Source: Burkholderiaceae bacterium (lineage in GTDB: Bacteria; Pseudomonadota; Gammaproteobacteria; Burkholderiales; Burkholderiaceae_E). Taken from it: a stretch of DNA of 64,000 nt. The stretch is taken from assembly GCA_023954045.1 (NCBI GenBank), contig JAMLIR010000008.1:1-64000 (forward strand), read 5' to 3'. Position 1 is the stretch's first letter, and each line of letters begins with the position of its first letter. A program made the position numbers and the translations under genes. Positions 51,884-62,522 of this stretch are shown here, in pieces. Under the pieces are notes generated by a model. It saw nothing but the letters and a program-made list of their open reading frames with translations. It was not told the origin of the DNA and ran no database searches.

Positions 51884-53244
51884 GCGCGGCCGGCGCGCCG
51901 CTGACGCTGGCCATCGCTTCGCTCGACCTCGAGGCGAACGGGGTCGCCCACCACGAGGGCAAGGTGGTGTTCGTCCGCGGCGCGCTGCCGGGCGAGCGCG
52001 TGCGCGCGACGCTGGTGCGCAGCAAGCCGCGCTTCGACGTCGCGCAGACCGTCGAGGTGCTGCGCGAGTCGCATTCGCGGGTGACGCCGCGCTGCCCGCA
52101 CTTCGGCGTCTGCGGCGGCTGCTCGATGCAGCACCTGGAGCCGGGCGCGCAGCTCGCGATCAAGCAGCGCGCGCTCGAGGACCAGCTCTGGCACATCGGC
52201 AAGGTCCGGCCGGAGTCGATCCTGCGCCCGCTCGCCGGCCCGGCGTGGGGCTACCGCTATCGGGCCCGCCTGTCGGTGCGCCACGTGCCGAAGAAGGGCG
52301 GCGTGCTGGTCGGATTCCACGAGCGCGCGTCGAGCTACGTCGCCGACATGCGCGAGTGCCACGTGCTGCCGCCGCGCGTTTCGGCGCTGCTGCTGCCGCT
52401 TCGCGAGCTCGTCGGCGGGCTCGCGCTGCGCGAGCGGCTGCCGCAGGTCGAGGTGGCGGTCGGCGAGCGCGACGGGGACCTGCTCGTCGCGCTGGTGCTG
52501 CGGGTGCTCGACGAGCCGGGTGCCGGGGATCGGTCGCGGATGCTGGCGTTCGCGGCCCGGGAGCGCGTCGAGATCTGGCTGCAGCCGAAGGGACCGGACT
52601 CGATCGCGCTGCTGTGCGGCGCCGACGGCCGGCCGGCCGCCAGCGACCTCGATTCGCAACTGGCCTACCGGCTGCGCGAGTTCGACGTCGAGATGCCGTT
52701 CCGCCCGACCGACTTCACGCAGGTCAACCACCGGATCAACGAGGCCCTGGTGTCGCGGGCGGTTCGCCTGCTCGATCCGCAGCCGGACGATCGCGTGGCC
52801 GACCTGTTCTGCGGCCTGGGCAACTTCTCGCTGCCGCTCGCGCGGCGCGCGCGCCAGGTGGTCGGTATCGAGGGCAGCCCGGCGCTCGTGCGCCGCGCGC
52901 AGCAAAATGCGCAGCGCAACGGCCTGGCCGACCGCACCGAGTTCCGCAGCGCGAACCTGTTCGACGAGGAAGTGGCCGGGTTCCGCTCGCTCGGCCGGTT
53001 CGACCGGATGCTGATCGATCCGCCCCGCGAAGGGGCCCTCGAGGTGGCGAAGGCGCTCGCCGCCGACGCGGCACGGCCGCAGCGCCTGGTCTACGTGTCG
53101 TGCAATCCGGCGACGCTGGCGCGCGACGCGGCGATCCTGGTGCACCAGGGCGGGTACGTGATGACCGCCGCGGGGGCGGTCGACATGTTCCCGCAGACTT
53201 CGCACGTCGAGTCGATGGCGGTGTTCGACGCGACCACCGGGTAG
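51868..53244 (+). CDS. rlmD: 23S rRNA (uracil-1939-C5)-methyltransferase
   Basis: A 458-residue AdoMet enzyme. The TRAM domain is at the start (about 10-70, [30 protein letters not shown]). The 4Fe-4S cysteines [10 protein letters not shown] (Cys76, 82, 85) plus Cys about 158 follow, then the methyltransferase domain with [13 protein letters not shown], the catalytic region IDPPREGAL and [12 protein letters not shown] (Cys about 412). ATG 51868 overlaps the exonuclease; GTG 51880 is a shorter alternative. Confidence 0.92.
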   Translation: MAAGVSAAGAPLTLAIASLDLEANGVAHHEGKVVFVRGALPGERVRATLVRSKPRFDVAQTVEVLRESHSRVTPRCPHFGVCGGCSMQHLEPGAQLAIKQRALEDQLWHIGKVRPESILRPLAGPAWGYRYRARLSVRHVPKKGGVLVGFHERASSYVADMRECHVLPPRVSALLLPLRELVGGLALRERLPQVEVAVGERDGDLLVALVLRVLDEPGAGDRSRMLAFAARERVEIWLQPKGPDSIALLCGADGRPAASDLDSQLAYRLREFDVEMPFRPTDFTQVNHRINEALVSRAVRLLDPQPDDRVADLFCGLGNFSLPLARRARQVVGIEGSPALVRRAQQNAQRNGLADRTEFRSANLFDEEVAGFRSLGRFDRMLIDPPREGALEVAKALAADAARPQRLVYVSCNPATLARDAAILVHQGGYVMTAAGAVDMFPQTSHVESMAVFDATTG

Positions 53245-53247
53245 GTC

Positions 53248-53303
53248 GCATTTCGGGGCGCGCCGCCGCCCGGCGGGCTCGGCGGCGGCGCGCCCCGGAA
53301 TGC
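53248..53303. terminator. Long GC-rich hairpin after rlmD
   Basis: A stem of about 23 bp, GCATTTCGGGGC...GCCCCGGAATGC with one G-T pair, whose inner part GGGGCGCGCCGCCGCC pairs perfectly with its complement. It starts 3 bases after the rlmD stop. Confidence 0.7.
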
Positions 53304-53328
53304 AAAGGCCGCCCGGTGGGCGGCCTTT
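53304..53328. terminator. Bidirectional terminator between rlmD and the BI-1 gene
   Basis: AAAGGCCGCC and GGCGGCCTTT form a 10-bp stem around CGGTG. With A-run and T-run flanks it can end transcripts from both strands. Confidence 0.75.
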
Positions 53329-53350
53329 GGTGCAGCAGGGTGGGGCTGCG

Positions 53351-54061
53351 TCAGTCGCGGTCGCCGCCGAGCACGCCCAGCAGCATCAGCAGGTTGCTGA
53401 ACACGTTGTAGATGCTCAGGTAGACCGCCAGCGTCGCGCTGACGTAGTTGGTCTCGCCGCCGTTCACGACCCGCTGCAGGTCGTACAGGATGAATGCTGA
53501 GAAGATCAGGACGGCCAGCGTCGAGATCGTCAGCGCGAGGGCCGGCATCTGCAGCCAGATGTTGGCGATCGCCGCGACGAACACGACCATGAAGCCGATG
53601 AACAGCCACCTGCCCATGCCGCCGAAGTCGCGCTTCGAGACGGTCGCGATGGTGGCCATCACGGCGAAGATCGCCGCGGTGCCGCCGAAGGCGGTCATGA
53701 TCAGGCTGGCCCCGTTGGAGAAGCCGAGCACCGCGCCGACCAGGCGCGACAGCATCAACCCCATGAAGAACGTGAAGCCGAGGAGCAGGGCCACGCCGAT
53801 GCCGCTGTTCTTGAAGCGCTCGATCGCGTAGAAGAAGCCGAACGCGACGCCCAGGAACACCAGCAGCCCGACCATCGGGGAGCCGGCGAAGAAGCGAAAG
53901 CCGGTCTGCACGCCGATCCAGGCGCCCAGCACGGTCGGTACCATCGAAAGCGCGAGCAGCCAGTAGGTGTTGCGTAGAACCCGGTTACGGGTGGCGGTCT
54001 CGACGACGCCCCCCGTGGCGCCGAACCCGCGCGCGCCCAGTTGGTTTTGCTCGTAAGCCAT
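53351..54061 (-). CDS. Bax inhibitor-1 (BI-1/YccA) family membrane protein
   Basis: A 236-residue protein with seven hydrophobic helices from about residue 28 on (NTYWLLALSMVPTVLGAW..., GFTFFMGLMLSRLVGAVL, TAIFAVMATIA, ALTISTLAVLIFSAFILYDLQRVVNGGETNYVSATLAVYLSIYNVF). The C-terminal Asp-containing segment YDLQ is the pH/Ca2+-sensing part of this family. YccA modulates FtsH proteolysis in E. coli; that role here is inferred. Confidence 0.9.
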   Translation of the reverse strand: MAYEQNQLGARGFGATGGVVETATRNRVLRNTYWLLALSMVPTVLGAWIGVQTGFRFFAGSPMVGLLVFLGVAFGFFYAIERFKNSGIGVALLLGFTFFMGLMLSRLVGAVLGFSNGASLIMTAFGGTAAIFAVMATIATVSKRDFGGMGRWLFIGFMVVFVAAIANIWLQMPALALTISTLAVLIFSAFILYDLQRVVNGGETNYVSATLAVYLSIYNVFSNLLMLLGVLGGDRD

Positions 54062-54416
54062 GCGTATTGCCTCCAGAAAAGCGGCCGTCGCCGGCCGGTA
54101 AGTCTCGACCGGATATGGGGACGAAAGTCTCCCGCCGCAACGTCCGGCATCATGACAGCCGGCCGGCGCCCGGTACAGATCTTTTGTCACCCGGCTGTGC
54201 TAAACTTACAAGTTGGCCCGACTCATGAGAAACCGGCATAATTAAGTGAGCCAAGCCACTAATTTTGCTGGATATTTCCTGAGGCCCTGACCAGCCGTCC
54301 AGGCCCGGACGACCCGCCTCCGGGCATGCTCACAGCCTGGTCAGCGGGCGTGGCGGGCCAGGACGGCGGGCACCAGATCCATTTCACACCTCCACTTCCG
54401 ACCTGCGGGAAAGCAC
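54062..54416. other. Intergenic region between the BI-1 gene and ndk
   Basis: About 355 bases with no convincing gene. It contains an A+T-rich stretch (54240-54285) downstream of the ndk promoter and otherwise G+C-rich leader sequence. Confidence 0.5.
54214..54243 (+). promoter_or_regulatory. Predicted sigma-70 promoter upstream of ndk
   Basis: TTGGCC (54214-54219), 18 bases, CATAAT (54238-54243), followed by an A+T-rich stretch. The leader to the ndk ATG would be about 165 bases. Confidence 0.55.
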
Positions 54417-54842
54417 ATGGCTGTCGAACGGACCCTCTCCATCATCAAGCCGGATGCCGTCGCCAAGAACGTCATCGGCCAGATCTATTCGCGCTTCGAA
54501 GGCGCCGGCCTGAAGGTCATCGCCGCGCGGATGATGCATCTGTCGCGCGAGCAGGCCGGGGCCTTCTACGCCGTGCACAAGGAGCGCCCGTTCTTCAAGG
54601 ACCTGGTCGAGTTCATGACCTCGGGCCCGGTGATGATCCAGGTGCTCGAGGGCGAGAACGCGATCCAGAAGAACCGCGACCTGATGGGCGCCACCGATCC
54701 GAAGAAGGCGGCACCGGGCACGATCCGCGCCGACTTCGCCGACAGCATCGATGCCAACGCGGTGCACGGCTCGGACGGTGCCGAGACCGCGCGTGCCGAA
54801 GTGGCGTTCTTCTTCGCGGCGCTCGACGTCCATTCGCGTTAA
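54417..54842 (+). CDS. ndk: Nucleoside-diphosphate kinase
   Basis: A 141-residue enzyme balancing nucleoside triphosphate pools. It has [16 protein letters not shown] (nucleotide site), [38 protein letters not shown] and the phospho-acceptor His117 in NAVHGSD. Length is normal. Confidence 0.97.
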   Translation: MAVERTLSIIKPDAVAKNVIGQIYSRFEGAGLKVIAARMMHLSREQAGAFYAVHKERPFFKDLVEFMTSGPVMIQVLEGENAIQKNRDLMGATDPKKAAPGTIRADFADSIDANAVHGSDGAETARAEVAFFFAALDVHSR

Positions 54843-54889
54843 GCTCGCGGAAGTCCCTGTTCCGGCGGCCGCATGACGAGCGAATCGGG

Positions 54890-56080
54890 ATGAGCGAGAT
54901 CGTCGACCTGCTCGGGCTGGATGCTGACGGGTTGGCGCGCCGCTGCGCCGACTGGGGGCAGAAGCCGTTTCGCGCGCGCCAGCTGATGCGCTGGATCCAC
55001 CAGCGCGGCGAGCACGACTTCGAAGCGATGACCGATCTCGCCCGGGACTTCCGCGAGGTCCTGAAGCGCAGCGCCCGCGTCGCGGCGCCTGCCGTCATCG
55101 CCGACAATGTGTCGGCTGACGGCACCCGCAAGTGGCTGCTCGACGTCGGCGCGGGCAACGCGATCGAGACCGTCTACATCCCCGAGGCCGATCGCGGCGC
55201 GCTGTGCATCTCCACGCAGGCAGGCTGCGCGGTCAACTGCCTGTTCTGCTCGACCGGCAAGCAGGGCTTCTCGCGCAACCTCGAGGCGCACGAGATCGTC
55301 GCCCAGCTCTGGCACGCGAGCCGGGCGCTCGGCGCCGGCGACCCCGCGCAGCGCGCGCGCGGCGAGCGTCCGATCACCAACGTGGTGTTCATGGGGATGG
55401 GCGAGCCGCTGCAGAACTACGCGGCGACGCTGGCCGCGCTGCGAATCCTGCTCGACGACAACGCTTACGGCCTGTCGCGGCGGCGCGTGACCGTCTCGAC
55501 GTCGGGCGTCGTCCCGATGATCGATCGGCTGCGCGACGATTGCCCGGTTGCGCTCGCCGTCTCGCTGCACGCGCCCGACGACGCGCTGCGCGACCGCCTG
55601 GTGCCGCTGAACCGCAAGTACCCTCTGACGGAGCTGATGGCAGCCTGCCGACGCTACCTCGAGCGCGCGCCGCGCGACTTCATCACCTTCGAGTACGTGA
55701 TGCTCGACGGCGTGAACGACACCGACCGGCACGCCGTGCAGCTGCTCGCGCTGGTGCGCGACGTGCCCTGCAAGTTCAACCTGATCCCGTTCAACCCGTT
55801 CCCCAACTCGGGCCTGAGGCGCTCGCCCCCCGATCGGATCCGGCGCTTCGCGCAGCAACTCGTCGACGCGGGCATCGTGACCACGATCCGCCGGACCCGG
55901 GGCGACGACATCGACGCGGCCTGTGGCCAGCTGGCCGGGGAGGTGCAGGACCGCACCCGCCTGGCCCAACGCAGCGCACGCGCTGCCGGGAATGCCGGCG
56001 CAGCGGCCACGACGGGCGGTCGCGTCGCGCAACCGAAGCGCCCGGCGGACCGGCGCACGAGGCAGCCAGCGGAGACGTAA
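54890..56080 (+). CDS. rlmN: Dual-specificity rRNA/tRNA adenine-C2 methyltransferase
   Basis: A 396-residue radical SAM enzyme methylating A2503 of 23S rRNA and A37 of some tRNAs. It has the N-terminal RlmN domain [17 protein letters not shown], the 4Fe-4S cysteines CAVNCLFC (Cys113, 117, 120), [26 protein letters not shown] and [18 protein letters not shown], with the acceptor cysteine near the end (about 344, [10 protein letters not shown]). A basic tail of about 40 residues follows that is not part of the usual fold. Its stop overlaps the pilF ATG. Confidence 0.94.
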   Translation: MSEIVDLLGLDADGLARRCADWGQKPFRARQLMRWIHQRGEHDFEAMTDLARDFREVLKRSARVAAPAVIADNVSADGTRKWLLDVGAGNAIETVYIPEADRGALCISTQAGCAVNCLFCSTGKQGFSRNLEAHEIVAQLWHASRALGAGDPAQRARGERPITNVVFMGMGEPLQNYAATLAALRILLDDNAYGLSRRRVTVSTSGVVPMIDRLRDDCPVALAVSLHAPDDALRDRLVPLNRKYPLTELMAACRRYLERAPRDFITFEYVMLDGVNDTDRHAVQLLALVRDVPCKFNLIPFNPFPNSGLRRSPPDRIRRFAQQLVDAGIVTTIRRTRGDDIDAACGQLAGEVQDRTRLAQRSARAAGNAGAAATTGGRVAQPKRPADRRTRQPAET

Positions 56081-56913
56081 TGAGATCGACGACGACGCTG
56101 CGACGCGCGGGCCGATGGGCCGCGGCCCTGGTGCTGGGCACTGCGCTGGCCGGCTGCGCCACGCCCGAGGGCACGACCCCGGCGAGCAGCGCGAACAAGG
56201 AGGTCGCGACGGTCATCCCGCAGGCGGCCAACGAGACCGAGCAGCGGCGTCGCGCGCGCATCAGGCTCGAGCTGGCAGCGAATTACTACCAGCAGGGCAA
56301 CTTCAACGTCGCGCTCGACGAGTTGCGCCACGCCCTCGAGGTCGACCCGGGGTATGCGGCCGCCTACGGCGTGCTGGGGCTCGTCTACCGCGACCTCGGC
56401 GACCTCGATCGCGCCGAGGACAGCTTCCAGCGCGGCCTGCAGCTGGCCCCCGGCGACCCCGACCTGAACAACAACTACGGGTGGTTTCTCTGCCAGACCG
56501 GCCGCGAGCGCAAGTCGATCGACTACTTCCTGCGCGCGCTGAAGGATCCGCTCTACGCGACGCCGGCCAAGCCGCTGCACAACGCCGGACTCTGCTCGCT
56601 GCGGCTCGGCGACGAGGCCGCGGCCGAGGGCTACTTCCAGCGCGCGTTCCAGGTCGACCCCGCGAACGCGGTGGCGATGTTCAACCTGGGCGAGCTCTAC
56701 CTGAAGCGCCGCGACTTCGAGCGCGCGCACTTCTACGCCCAGCGGCTGCTGACCACCTACGCGCCGACCGCGCAGACGACCTGGCTGGCACTCCGGGTCG
56801 CCCACGCGCGCGGCGACCGCGACACCGAGGCGAGCCTCGCCGCGCAGTTGCGCCGGCGCTTCCCCACCTCGCCCGAAGCCGGGCTGCTGGCAGCCGGCAA
56901 GTTCGGCGGCTGA
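56080..56913 (+). CDS. pilF: Type IV pilus biogenesis lipoprotein (PilF/PilW) with TPR repeats
   Basis: A 277-residue pilotin for outer-membrane secretin assembly. Lipobox LAGC (Cys about 26) is followed by about six TPR repeats (RIRLELAANYYQQGNFNVALDELRHALEVDP, AAYGVLGLVYRDLGDLDRAEDSFQRGLQLAP, and so on). The rlmN-pilF-rodZ-ispG order is characteristic of beta- and gammaproteobacteria. The start codon is fixed by the TAATG overlap and the lipobox distance. Confidence 0.92.
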   Translation: MRSTTTLRRAGRWAAALVLGTALAGCATPEGTTPASSANKEVATVIPQAANETEQRRRARIRLELAANYYQQGNFNVALDELRHALEVDPGYAAAYGVLGLVYRDLGDLDRAEDSFQRGLQLAPGDPDLNNNYGWFLCQTGRERKSIDYFLRALKDPLYATPAKPLHNAGLCSLRLGDEAAAEGYFQRAFQVDPANAVAMFNLGELYLKRRDFERAHFYAQRLLTTYAPTAQTTWLALRVAHARGDRDTEASLAAQLRRRFPTSPEAGLLAAGKFGG

Positions 56914-56917
56914 CGCG

Positions 56918-58036
56918 ATGTCCGCGACGAGCCAGACCGACCCGCAACGCGACGCCGCCGGCGCCGACGCTGCGACGCCCGCCGATGCGGGCGCGGACAT
57001 CGCCGGCGGGCGGCCGTCGGCCGTTGCCGCGATCGTCGCCACGCCCGCGCAGCTCGCCGCCGCGCGCGAGGCGCGCGGGTGGTCGGTCACCGACCTCGCC
57101 GCGAAGCTGGGGATGGTGCCCAGGCAGATCGAGGCGATCGAGCGCGGCGACTGGGACGCGCTGCCGGGGCAGGCCTTCGTGCGCGGCGCGATTCGCGCCT
57201 GCGGAAAGGCGCTGCAGGCCGACGTCGAGCCGCTGGTCGCGTCGGTCGGCGGCGCGGTCCGCTCCCCCGAGCTGCGTCCGTCGGCGTCGCTCGAAGCGCC
57301 GCTGCCCAGGCACGGTGCGCTCGGCTTCGACAATGGCGGGTCGGGCAGTCGCCTCACCTGGATCCTGCTCGGCGTCCTGGGCGTGATCGCGATCGCGATG
57401 TATTTCGGTCGCGGCGCCGAGTGGTCGCGGGTGCTCGAAGGCGGTCCGACCGGCGCGGGCGCACCCGGCCGCGCGGTGGAGACCGTGCCGCTGCAGCCGC
57501 CGGCTTCGCCGGGCGCGGCGCCCGCCCAGCCCGTCGAAGCGTCCGCGCCGCCCCCAGGATCGTCGGCCGGCGCGCCGCCGCAGCCCTCGAAGGCCGACGG
57601 CGAGGCCTCGCCGGCGGGTGATCGCGCCGTCGCAGGCGCGGCGCCCGCGGCTGCGGCGAACCCGGCCGCCGCCGCTTCGTCGGGCGCCGACGCATCGACG
57701 ATCCCGGCGACGGCGCCGGCGAACTCCACGGCCGCCGCATCCGCGCCGCCCGCCGCGTCGGGCGCGACGGGTGCCGCGGGCGGCGCCGGCGCTGAAGCCG
57801 GCGACGCGCTGCGCTTCCGTTTCGAGGCCGAGAGCTGGGTCGAGGTGCGCGACGCGGCCGGCAACCGACTCCTCTACGGAACGCAACCCGCAGGCAGCGC
57901 GCGCGAGATCGTCGGGCGCCGGCCCTACACACTGGTGGTCGGCAACGCCGCGCAGGTGCGGCTCGAACACGGCGGGCGCGCGGTCGACCTCGGCGCGATC
58001 GCGCGCAACGGCGTCGCGCGCCTGAAGATCGACTGA
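56918..58036 (+). CDS. rodZ: RodZ-like cell-shape protein
   Basis: A 372-residue bitopic membrane protein linking MreB to the elongasome. A disordered Ala-rich start (1-40) precedes the cytosolic HTH (about 43-105, [43 protein letters not shown]...). One membrane helix spans about 146-163 ([18 protein letters not shown]), a Pro/Ala linker is periplasmic, and a DUF4115 domain (about 285-372, [20 protein letters not shown]) closes the protein. It lies 4 bases after pilF. Confidence 0.9.
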   Translation: MSATSQTDPQRDAAGADAATPADAGADIAGGRPSAVAAIVATPAQLAAAREARGWSVTDLAAKLGMVPRQIEAIERGDWDALPGQAFVRGAIRACGKALQADVEPLVASVGGAVRSPELRPSASLEAPLPRHGALGFDNGGSGSRLTWILLGVLGVIAIAMYFGRGAEWSRVLEGGPTGAGAPGRAVETVPLQPPASPGAAPAQPVEASAPPPGSSAGAPPQPSKADGEASPAGDRAVAGAAPAAAANPAAAASSGADASTIPATAPANSTAAASAPPAASGATGAAGGAGAEAGDALRFRFEAESWVEVRDAAGNRLLYGTQPAGSAREIVGRRPYTLVVGNAAQVRLEHGGRAVDLGAIARNGVARLKID

Positions 58037-58040
58037 CGCG

Positions 58041-59336
58041 ATGCGCGATTCCTGCCTGCCGATGCCTGCGGGACCGGCGCCGCGTCGCGCGTCGCGCGCG
58101 ATGCGCGTCGAATGGGGCCTGCGCAGCGTTCGCGTCGGCGGCGGCGCTCCGGTGGTCGTCCAGTCGATGACCAACACCGACACCGCCGACGTGGCGGCCA
58201 CCGCCGCGCAGGTCGCGGCGCTGGCGCGCGCCGGCTCCGAGCTGGTCCGCATCACGGTGAACACGCCGGCGGCCGCCGCCGCGGTGGCGCCGATTCGCGA
58301 GCGACTCGACCGGATCGGCGTCGACGTTCCACTGGTCGGCGACTTCCACTACAACGGGCACAAGCTGCTCGCGCAGTTCCCCGACTGCGCGCAGGCCCTG
58401 TCGAAGTACCGGATCAACCCCGGCAACGTCGGCACCGGGCGCACCCGCGACGACAACTTCGCGCAGATGATCGAGGTCGCCTGCCGGCACGGCAAGCCGG
58501 TGCGCATCGGGGTCAACTGGGGCAGCCTCGATCAGGCGCTGCTGGCGCGGCTGATGGACGAGAACGCGGCGCGCGCGCAGCCCTGGGATGCGCGCGAGGT
58601 GATGCGCGAGGCGCTGGTCGCCTCGGCGATCGACAGCGCAGACCGCGCCGCGCAGCTGGGCCTGCCCGCCGACGCGATCTGCCTGTCGGCCAAGGTCTCG
58701 AGCGTCCAGGACCTGATCGCGGTCTACCGCGAACTCGCCGTGCGCTGCGACTGGCCGCTGCATCTCGGGCTCACCGAGGCGGGCATGGGAAGCAAGGGCA
58801 TCGTCGCCTCGACCGCGGCAATGGCGGTGCTGCTGCAGCAGGGCATCGGCGACACGATCCGCGTCTCGCTCACGCCCGAGCCGGGCGGCGATCGCACCCG
58901 CGAAGTCGTCGTCGCGCAGGAGATCCTGCAGACGATGGGCCTGCGCGCCTTCGCGCCGATGGTCGTCGCCTGCCCGGGCTGCGGACGCACCAGCAGCACC
59001 TTCTTCCAGGAGCTCGCGGCGAAGATCCAGGGCTGGCTTCGCGACCAGATGCCGGCCTGGAGGGCGCGCTATCCGGGCGTCGAGTCCATGCAGGTCGCGG
59101 TGATGGGCTGCGTCGTCAACGGGCCCGGCGAGAGCCGCCACGCCGACATCGGCATTTCGCTGCCGGGGGCCGACGAGGCCCCGGTCGCGCCGGTGTTCGT
59201 CGACGGCCAGCGCACCGTGACGCTGAAGGGCGATCGCATCGCCGAGGACTTCCAGGCGATCGTCGACGACTACGTCAGGCGCCGCTACGGCGGCGCCGAA
59301 CAACGAGAGCGCGAGCGTTCGCCGGGCGTCGCCTGA
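58041..59336 (+). CDS. ispG: 4-hydroxy-3-methylbut-2-enyl-diphosphate synthase
   Basis: A 431-residue 4Fe-4S enzyme of the MEP isoprenoid pathway. It has [39 protein letters not shown], the cluster cysteines CPGC (about 311-314) and the third in GCVVNGPGE (about 356). Length fits the proteobacterial form; the N-terminal about 20 residues are basic and poorly conserved, so a later start (Met about 21) is possible. Confidence 0.95.
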   Translation: MRDSCLPMPAGPAPRRASRAMRVEWGLRSVRVGGGAPVVVQSMTNTDTADVAATAAQVAALARAGSELVRITVNTPAAAAAVAPIRERLDRIGVDVPLVGDFHYNGHKLLAQFPDCAQALSKYRINPGNVGTGRTRDDNFAQMIEVACRHGKPVRIGVNWGSLDQALLARLMDENAARAQPWDAREVMREALVASAIDSADRAAQLGLPADAICLSAKVSSVQDLIAVYRELAVRCDWPLHLGLTEAGMGSKGIVASTAAMAVLLQQGIGDTIRVSLTPEPGGDRTREVVVAQEILQTMGLRAFAPMVVACPGCGRTSSTFFQELAAKIQGWLRDQMPAWRARYPGVESMQVAVMGCVVNGPGESRHADIGISLPGADEAPVAPVFVDGQRTVTLKGDRIAEDFQAIVDDYVRRRYGGAEQRERERSPGVA

Positions 59337-59362
59337 CGCCGCGCGACGCGCGCCGACCGAGC

Positions 59363-60709
59363 ATGGATCGATCGACCCCCGTGAAGAAGACGCAGCCCGA
59401 GAAGCTGACCGGCGTGCGCGGCATGAACGACGTGCTGCCCGCCGACGAGCCGCTGTGGAGCCGCTTCGAGGACGCGGTGGCCGGCGCGATGCGCGCCTAC
59501 GGGTACGCCCGGATCCGCACGCCGATCGTCGAGCACACCAGGCTGTTCGTGCGCGGCATCGGCGAGGTGACCGACATCGTCGAGAAGGAGATGTACTCGT
59601 TCACCGACGCGCTGAACGGCGAGGACCTGACGCTGCGCCCCGAGAGCACCGCCGGCGTGGTGCGCGCGGCGATCGAGCACAGCCTGCTCTACGACGGGCC
59701 GAAGCGGCTCTGGTACGCCGGGCCGATGTTCCGCCACGAGCGCCCCCAGAAGGGCCGCTATCGCCAGTTCCACCAGGTCGGCGCCGAGGCGCTGGGAATG
59801 GCCGGCCCCGACGCCGACGCCGAAGTGATCCTCCTCTGCCAGCGCTTGTGGGACGAGCTCGGCCTGGACGGCGTTCGCCTCGAGATCAATTCGCTCGGCG
59901 CCTCGCACGAGCGGCGCGCGCACCGCGAGGCGCTCGTCGCCTACTTCGAGGCGCATCGCGACGTGCTCGACGCCGAGGCGCAGCGCCGCCTGCACAGCAA
60001 CCCGCTGCGCATCCTCGACACGAAGAACCCTGCGATGCAGGCGTTGGCCGAGCAGGCGCCGCGGCTGATCGACTACCTCGGGCCGGAGTCGCTCGCGCAC
60101 TTCGAGCGGCTGCAGGCGCTGCTGCGCTCGCAGAACCTGCCGTTCCGGATCAACCCGCGGCTGGTGCGCGGTCTCGACTACTACAACCTGACCGTGTTCG
60201 AATGGGTCGCCGACGTCGGCGGCACGGGGCTCACGGTCTGCGGCGGCGGGCGCTACGACCCGCTGGTCGAGATGCTGGGCGGCAAGCCGGCGCCGGCCTG
60301 CGGATTCGCGATCGGCGTCGAGCGCGTGCTCGAAATGATGCGCGCGCGCGGCGACGGCGCACCGCAGCCGCAGTGCGAGGTCTACGTCGTGCACCAGGGC
60401 GACGAGACGCTCGAGGCGGCGCTGCAGGCGGCCGAACGGCTGCGCGACGCCGGGATCGACGTGATCCTGCATTGCGGCGGCGGCAGCTTCAAGGCGCAGT
60501 TCAGGCGCGCCGACGCGAGCGGCGCGCGGCTCGCGGTCATCGTCGGCGGCGACGAACTGGCGCGCGGCGAGGTTTCGGTGAAGTGGCTGCGCGCCGGCGA
60601 CGCGGGCGCCGCGGGCCCGCAGCAATCCGTGGCGCTCGACCGGCTCGCCGAACTGGTCGTCGACGCGATCTTGGCGAACGAACGGCATCCGGACGATCCG
60701 GGGCAATAA
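59363..60709 (+). CDS. hisS: Histidyl-tRNA synthetase
   Basis: A 448-residue class II synthetase. Motif 1 region [24 protein letters not shown], motif 2 [24 protein letters not shown], His-binding [15 protein letters not shown], motif 3 [13 protein letters not shown], and an anticodon-binding domain after about 330. Some Ala/Gly expansion occurs near the end ([13 protein letters not shown]). It is separated by 15 bases from yfgM. Confidence 0.96.
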   Translation: MDRSTPVKKTQPEKLTGVRGMNDVLPADEPLWSRFEDAVAGAMRAYGYARIRTPIVEHTRLFVRGIGEVTDIVEKEMYSFTDALNGEDLTLRPESTAGVVRAAIEHSLLYDGPKRLWYAGPMFRHERPQKGRYRQFHQVGAEALGMAGPDADAEVILLCQRLWDELGLDGVRLEINSLGASHERRAHREALVAYFEAHRDVLDAEAQRRLHSNPLRILDTKNPAMQALAEQAPRLIDYLGPESLAHFERLQALLRSQNLPFRINPRLVRGLDYYNLTVFEWVADVGGTGLTVCGGGRYDPLVEMLGGKPAPACGFAIGVERVLEMMRARGDGAPQPQCEVYVVHQGDETLEAALQAAERLRDAGIDVILHCGGGSFKAQFRRADASGARLAVIVGGDELARGEVSVKWLRAGDAGAAGPQQSVALDRLAELVVDAILANERHPDDPGQ

Positions 60710-60724
60710 GGACAGGGGCGGTCG

Positions 60725-61366
60725 ATGGCCTACAACCTCGAAGAGCAGGAACAGCTCGAGAACCTGAAGGCGTTCTGGAAGCAGTACGGCAACTTCATCG
60801 TCACCGTGATCACGGTGGCCGCGCTGGCCGTCGCCGGCTGGAGGGGCTGGGGCTGGTACCAGGCGCGCGAGGCGGCGCAGGCCGCGGCCGTCTACGAGCA
60901 GTTGCGCGAGGCGGCGTCGGCGAAGGACCTCGACAAGGTCCGCGCGGCCGCCGGCACGGTGTTCGAGCAGTACGGCGGCACCGCCTACGGCCAGATGGCG
61001 GCGCTCGTGGCGGCGAGGGCCTACGTCGAGGCCAATGATCCGAAGGCCGCGAAGGTCACGCTCGAATGGGCGGTCTCCAACGCGAAGGACGACGAGTTCC
61101 GCCACGCGGCGCGCCTGCGGCTGGCCGCGCTGCTGATCGACGAGAAGGCCTACGACGAGGCGGGCAAGCTGCTCGCGGTGGAGGCGACCGGTCGCTTCGC
61201 CGGCGAATACGCCGATCGGCGCGGTGACCTCCTGGTCGCGCAAGGCAAGACGGCCGAGGCGCGCGCCGCCTACCGGCAGGCGCTCGAGGCGCTGGCGCCC
61301 GACAGCCCGATGCGCCGGCTGGTGCAGCTGAAGCTCGATTCGCTGGGAACGGAGGGCAAGCAATGA
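60725..61366 (+). CDS. yfgM: YfgM-like membrane-anchored TPR protein
   Basis: A 213-residue inner-membrane protein with one helix (about 24-41, FIVTVITVAALAVAGW) and a periplasmic TPR-like domain (AAVYEQLREAASAKDLDKVRAAAGTVF..., AKVTLEWAVSNAKDDEFRHAARLRLAALLIDEKAYDEAGKLL). In E. coli it associates with SecYEG and PpiD. It overlaps bamB by ATGA. Confidence 0.9.
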   Translation: MAYNLEEQEQLENLKAFWKQYGNFIVTVITVAALAVAGWRGWGWYQAREAAQAAAVYEQLREAASAKDLDKVRAAAGTVFEQYGGTAYGQMAALVAARAYVEANDPKAAKVTLEWAVSNAKDDEFRHAARLRLAALLIDEKAYDEAGKLLAVEATGRFAGEYADRRGDLLVAQGKTAEARAAYRQALEALAPDSPMRRLVQLKLDSLGTEGKQ

Positions 61367-62517
61367 CCCCGCTTCGCGGCACGGCGCGCCGTCGCGCCGC
61401 CCGGCTGGCCGGCGCGCTCGCCCTGGCGGTGCTCGGCGGCTGCGGCATCTGGCCCTGGTCGAACTCGAAGGAGCCGTTGCCGCCGCTGCCGCCGCTCACC
61501 GCGCCTGCCGGCGCCCGGGTCGCCTGGTCGCTTTCGCTGCCGGGAGCCGGCGTCGGTTTCCAGCCGGTCGTCGCCGCTGACAGCGTGTTCGCCGCCGCGC
61601 GCGATGGCACCGTCGTTCGCGTCGACGCGGCCAGCGGCCGGGTGCAGTGGCGATCGAGCGCCGGCCAGCCGCTCGTCTCCGGGGCCGGCAGCGACGGGGA
61701 AACGGTCGTCGTCGGCGCACTGGACGGCTCGCTGATCGCGTTCGATCGCGACGGCCGTCGGAAGTGGAGCGTGCAGACCGGCGCCGAGGTGGTCACGGTG
61801 CCCAGTGTCGCGCTCGGCCTCGTGCTGGTGCGCACCAGCGACAACCGGGTCGCCGCATTCGAGTCCGACACCGGCAAGCGGCGCTGGACCTTCCAGCGGC
61901 AGAACCCGCCGCTGGTGTTGCGGCAGACCTCGCTGATCGCGATGGATACCGGATCGGCGTACGTCGGCCTGCCGGGCGGCCGGCTCGTCTCGCTGTCGCT
62001 GCAGACCGGGGCGCTGCACTGGGAAGCGGCGGTCGCGATCCCGCGCGGCTCCAACGAGATCGAGCGCATCGCCGACGTCGTCGGTTCGCCGCTGGTGAGC
62101 GGGCGCGAGGTCTGCGCCGTGACGTTCCAGGGCCGGGTCGGCTGCTTCGAGGCGTCCTCCGGACGCGCGCGCTGGGCGCGCGACCTGTCCTCGCCGTCGG
62201 GGCTGGACCTCGACGGCAGCCTGGTCGTCGTCCCCGACGATCGCGGCGAAGTCCACGCGTTCTCGCGCAGCGGCGCCAGCGTCTGGCGCCAGGACAAGCT
62301 GCGCCGCCGCGGCCTGTCGACGCCGCTGCTGATGTCGCGCTTCGTTCTGGTCGGCGACAGCACGGGGCTGGTGCACGGCCTTGCGCGCGACGACGGCGCG
62401 CTCGCCGCGCGCCTGCCGACCGACGGCTCGGCGATCGTCGCCGCGCCGGTCGCCGCGTCGGGTCTGGCGATCGTGCAGACGAGCGCAGGCGCGCTCTACG
62501 CGCTCGGCGTGGAATAG
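61363..62517 (+). CDS. bamB: Outer-membrane protein assembly factor BamB
   Basis: A 384-residue lipoprotein of the BAM complex. Lipobox LGGC (Cys about 27), then an eight-bladed propeller with repeated Trp motifs ([74 protein letters not shown]). It follows yfgM and precedes der, the standard proteobacterial order. Confidence 0.93.
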   Translation: MTPLRGTARRRAARLAGALALAVLGGCGIWPWSNSKEPLPPLPPLTAPAGARVAWSLSLPGAGVGFQPVVAADSVFAAARDGTVVRVDAASGRVQWRSSAGQPLVSGAGSDGETVVVGALDGSLIAFDRDGRRKWSVQTGAEVVTVPSVALGLVLVRTSDNRVAAFESDTGKRRWTFQRQNPPLVLRQTSLIAMDTGSAYVGLPGGRLVSLSLQTGALHWEAAVAIPRGSNEIERIADVVGSPLVSGREVCAVTFQGRVGCFEASSGRARWARDLSSPSGLDLDGSLVVVPDDRGEVHAFSRSGASVWRQDKLRRRGLSTPLLMSRFVLVGDSTGLVHGLARDDGALAARLPTDGSAIVAAPVAASGLAIVQTSAGALYALGVE

Positions 62518-62522
62518 CCGCG

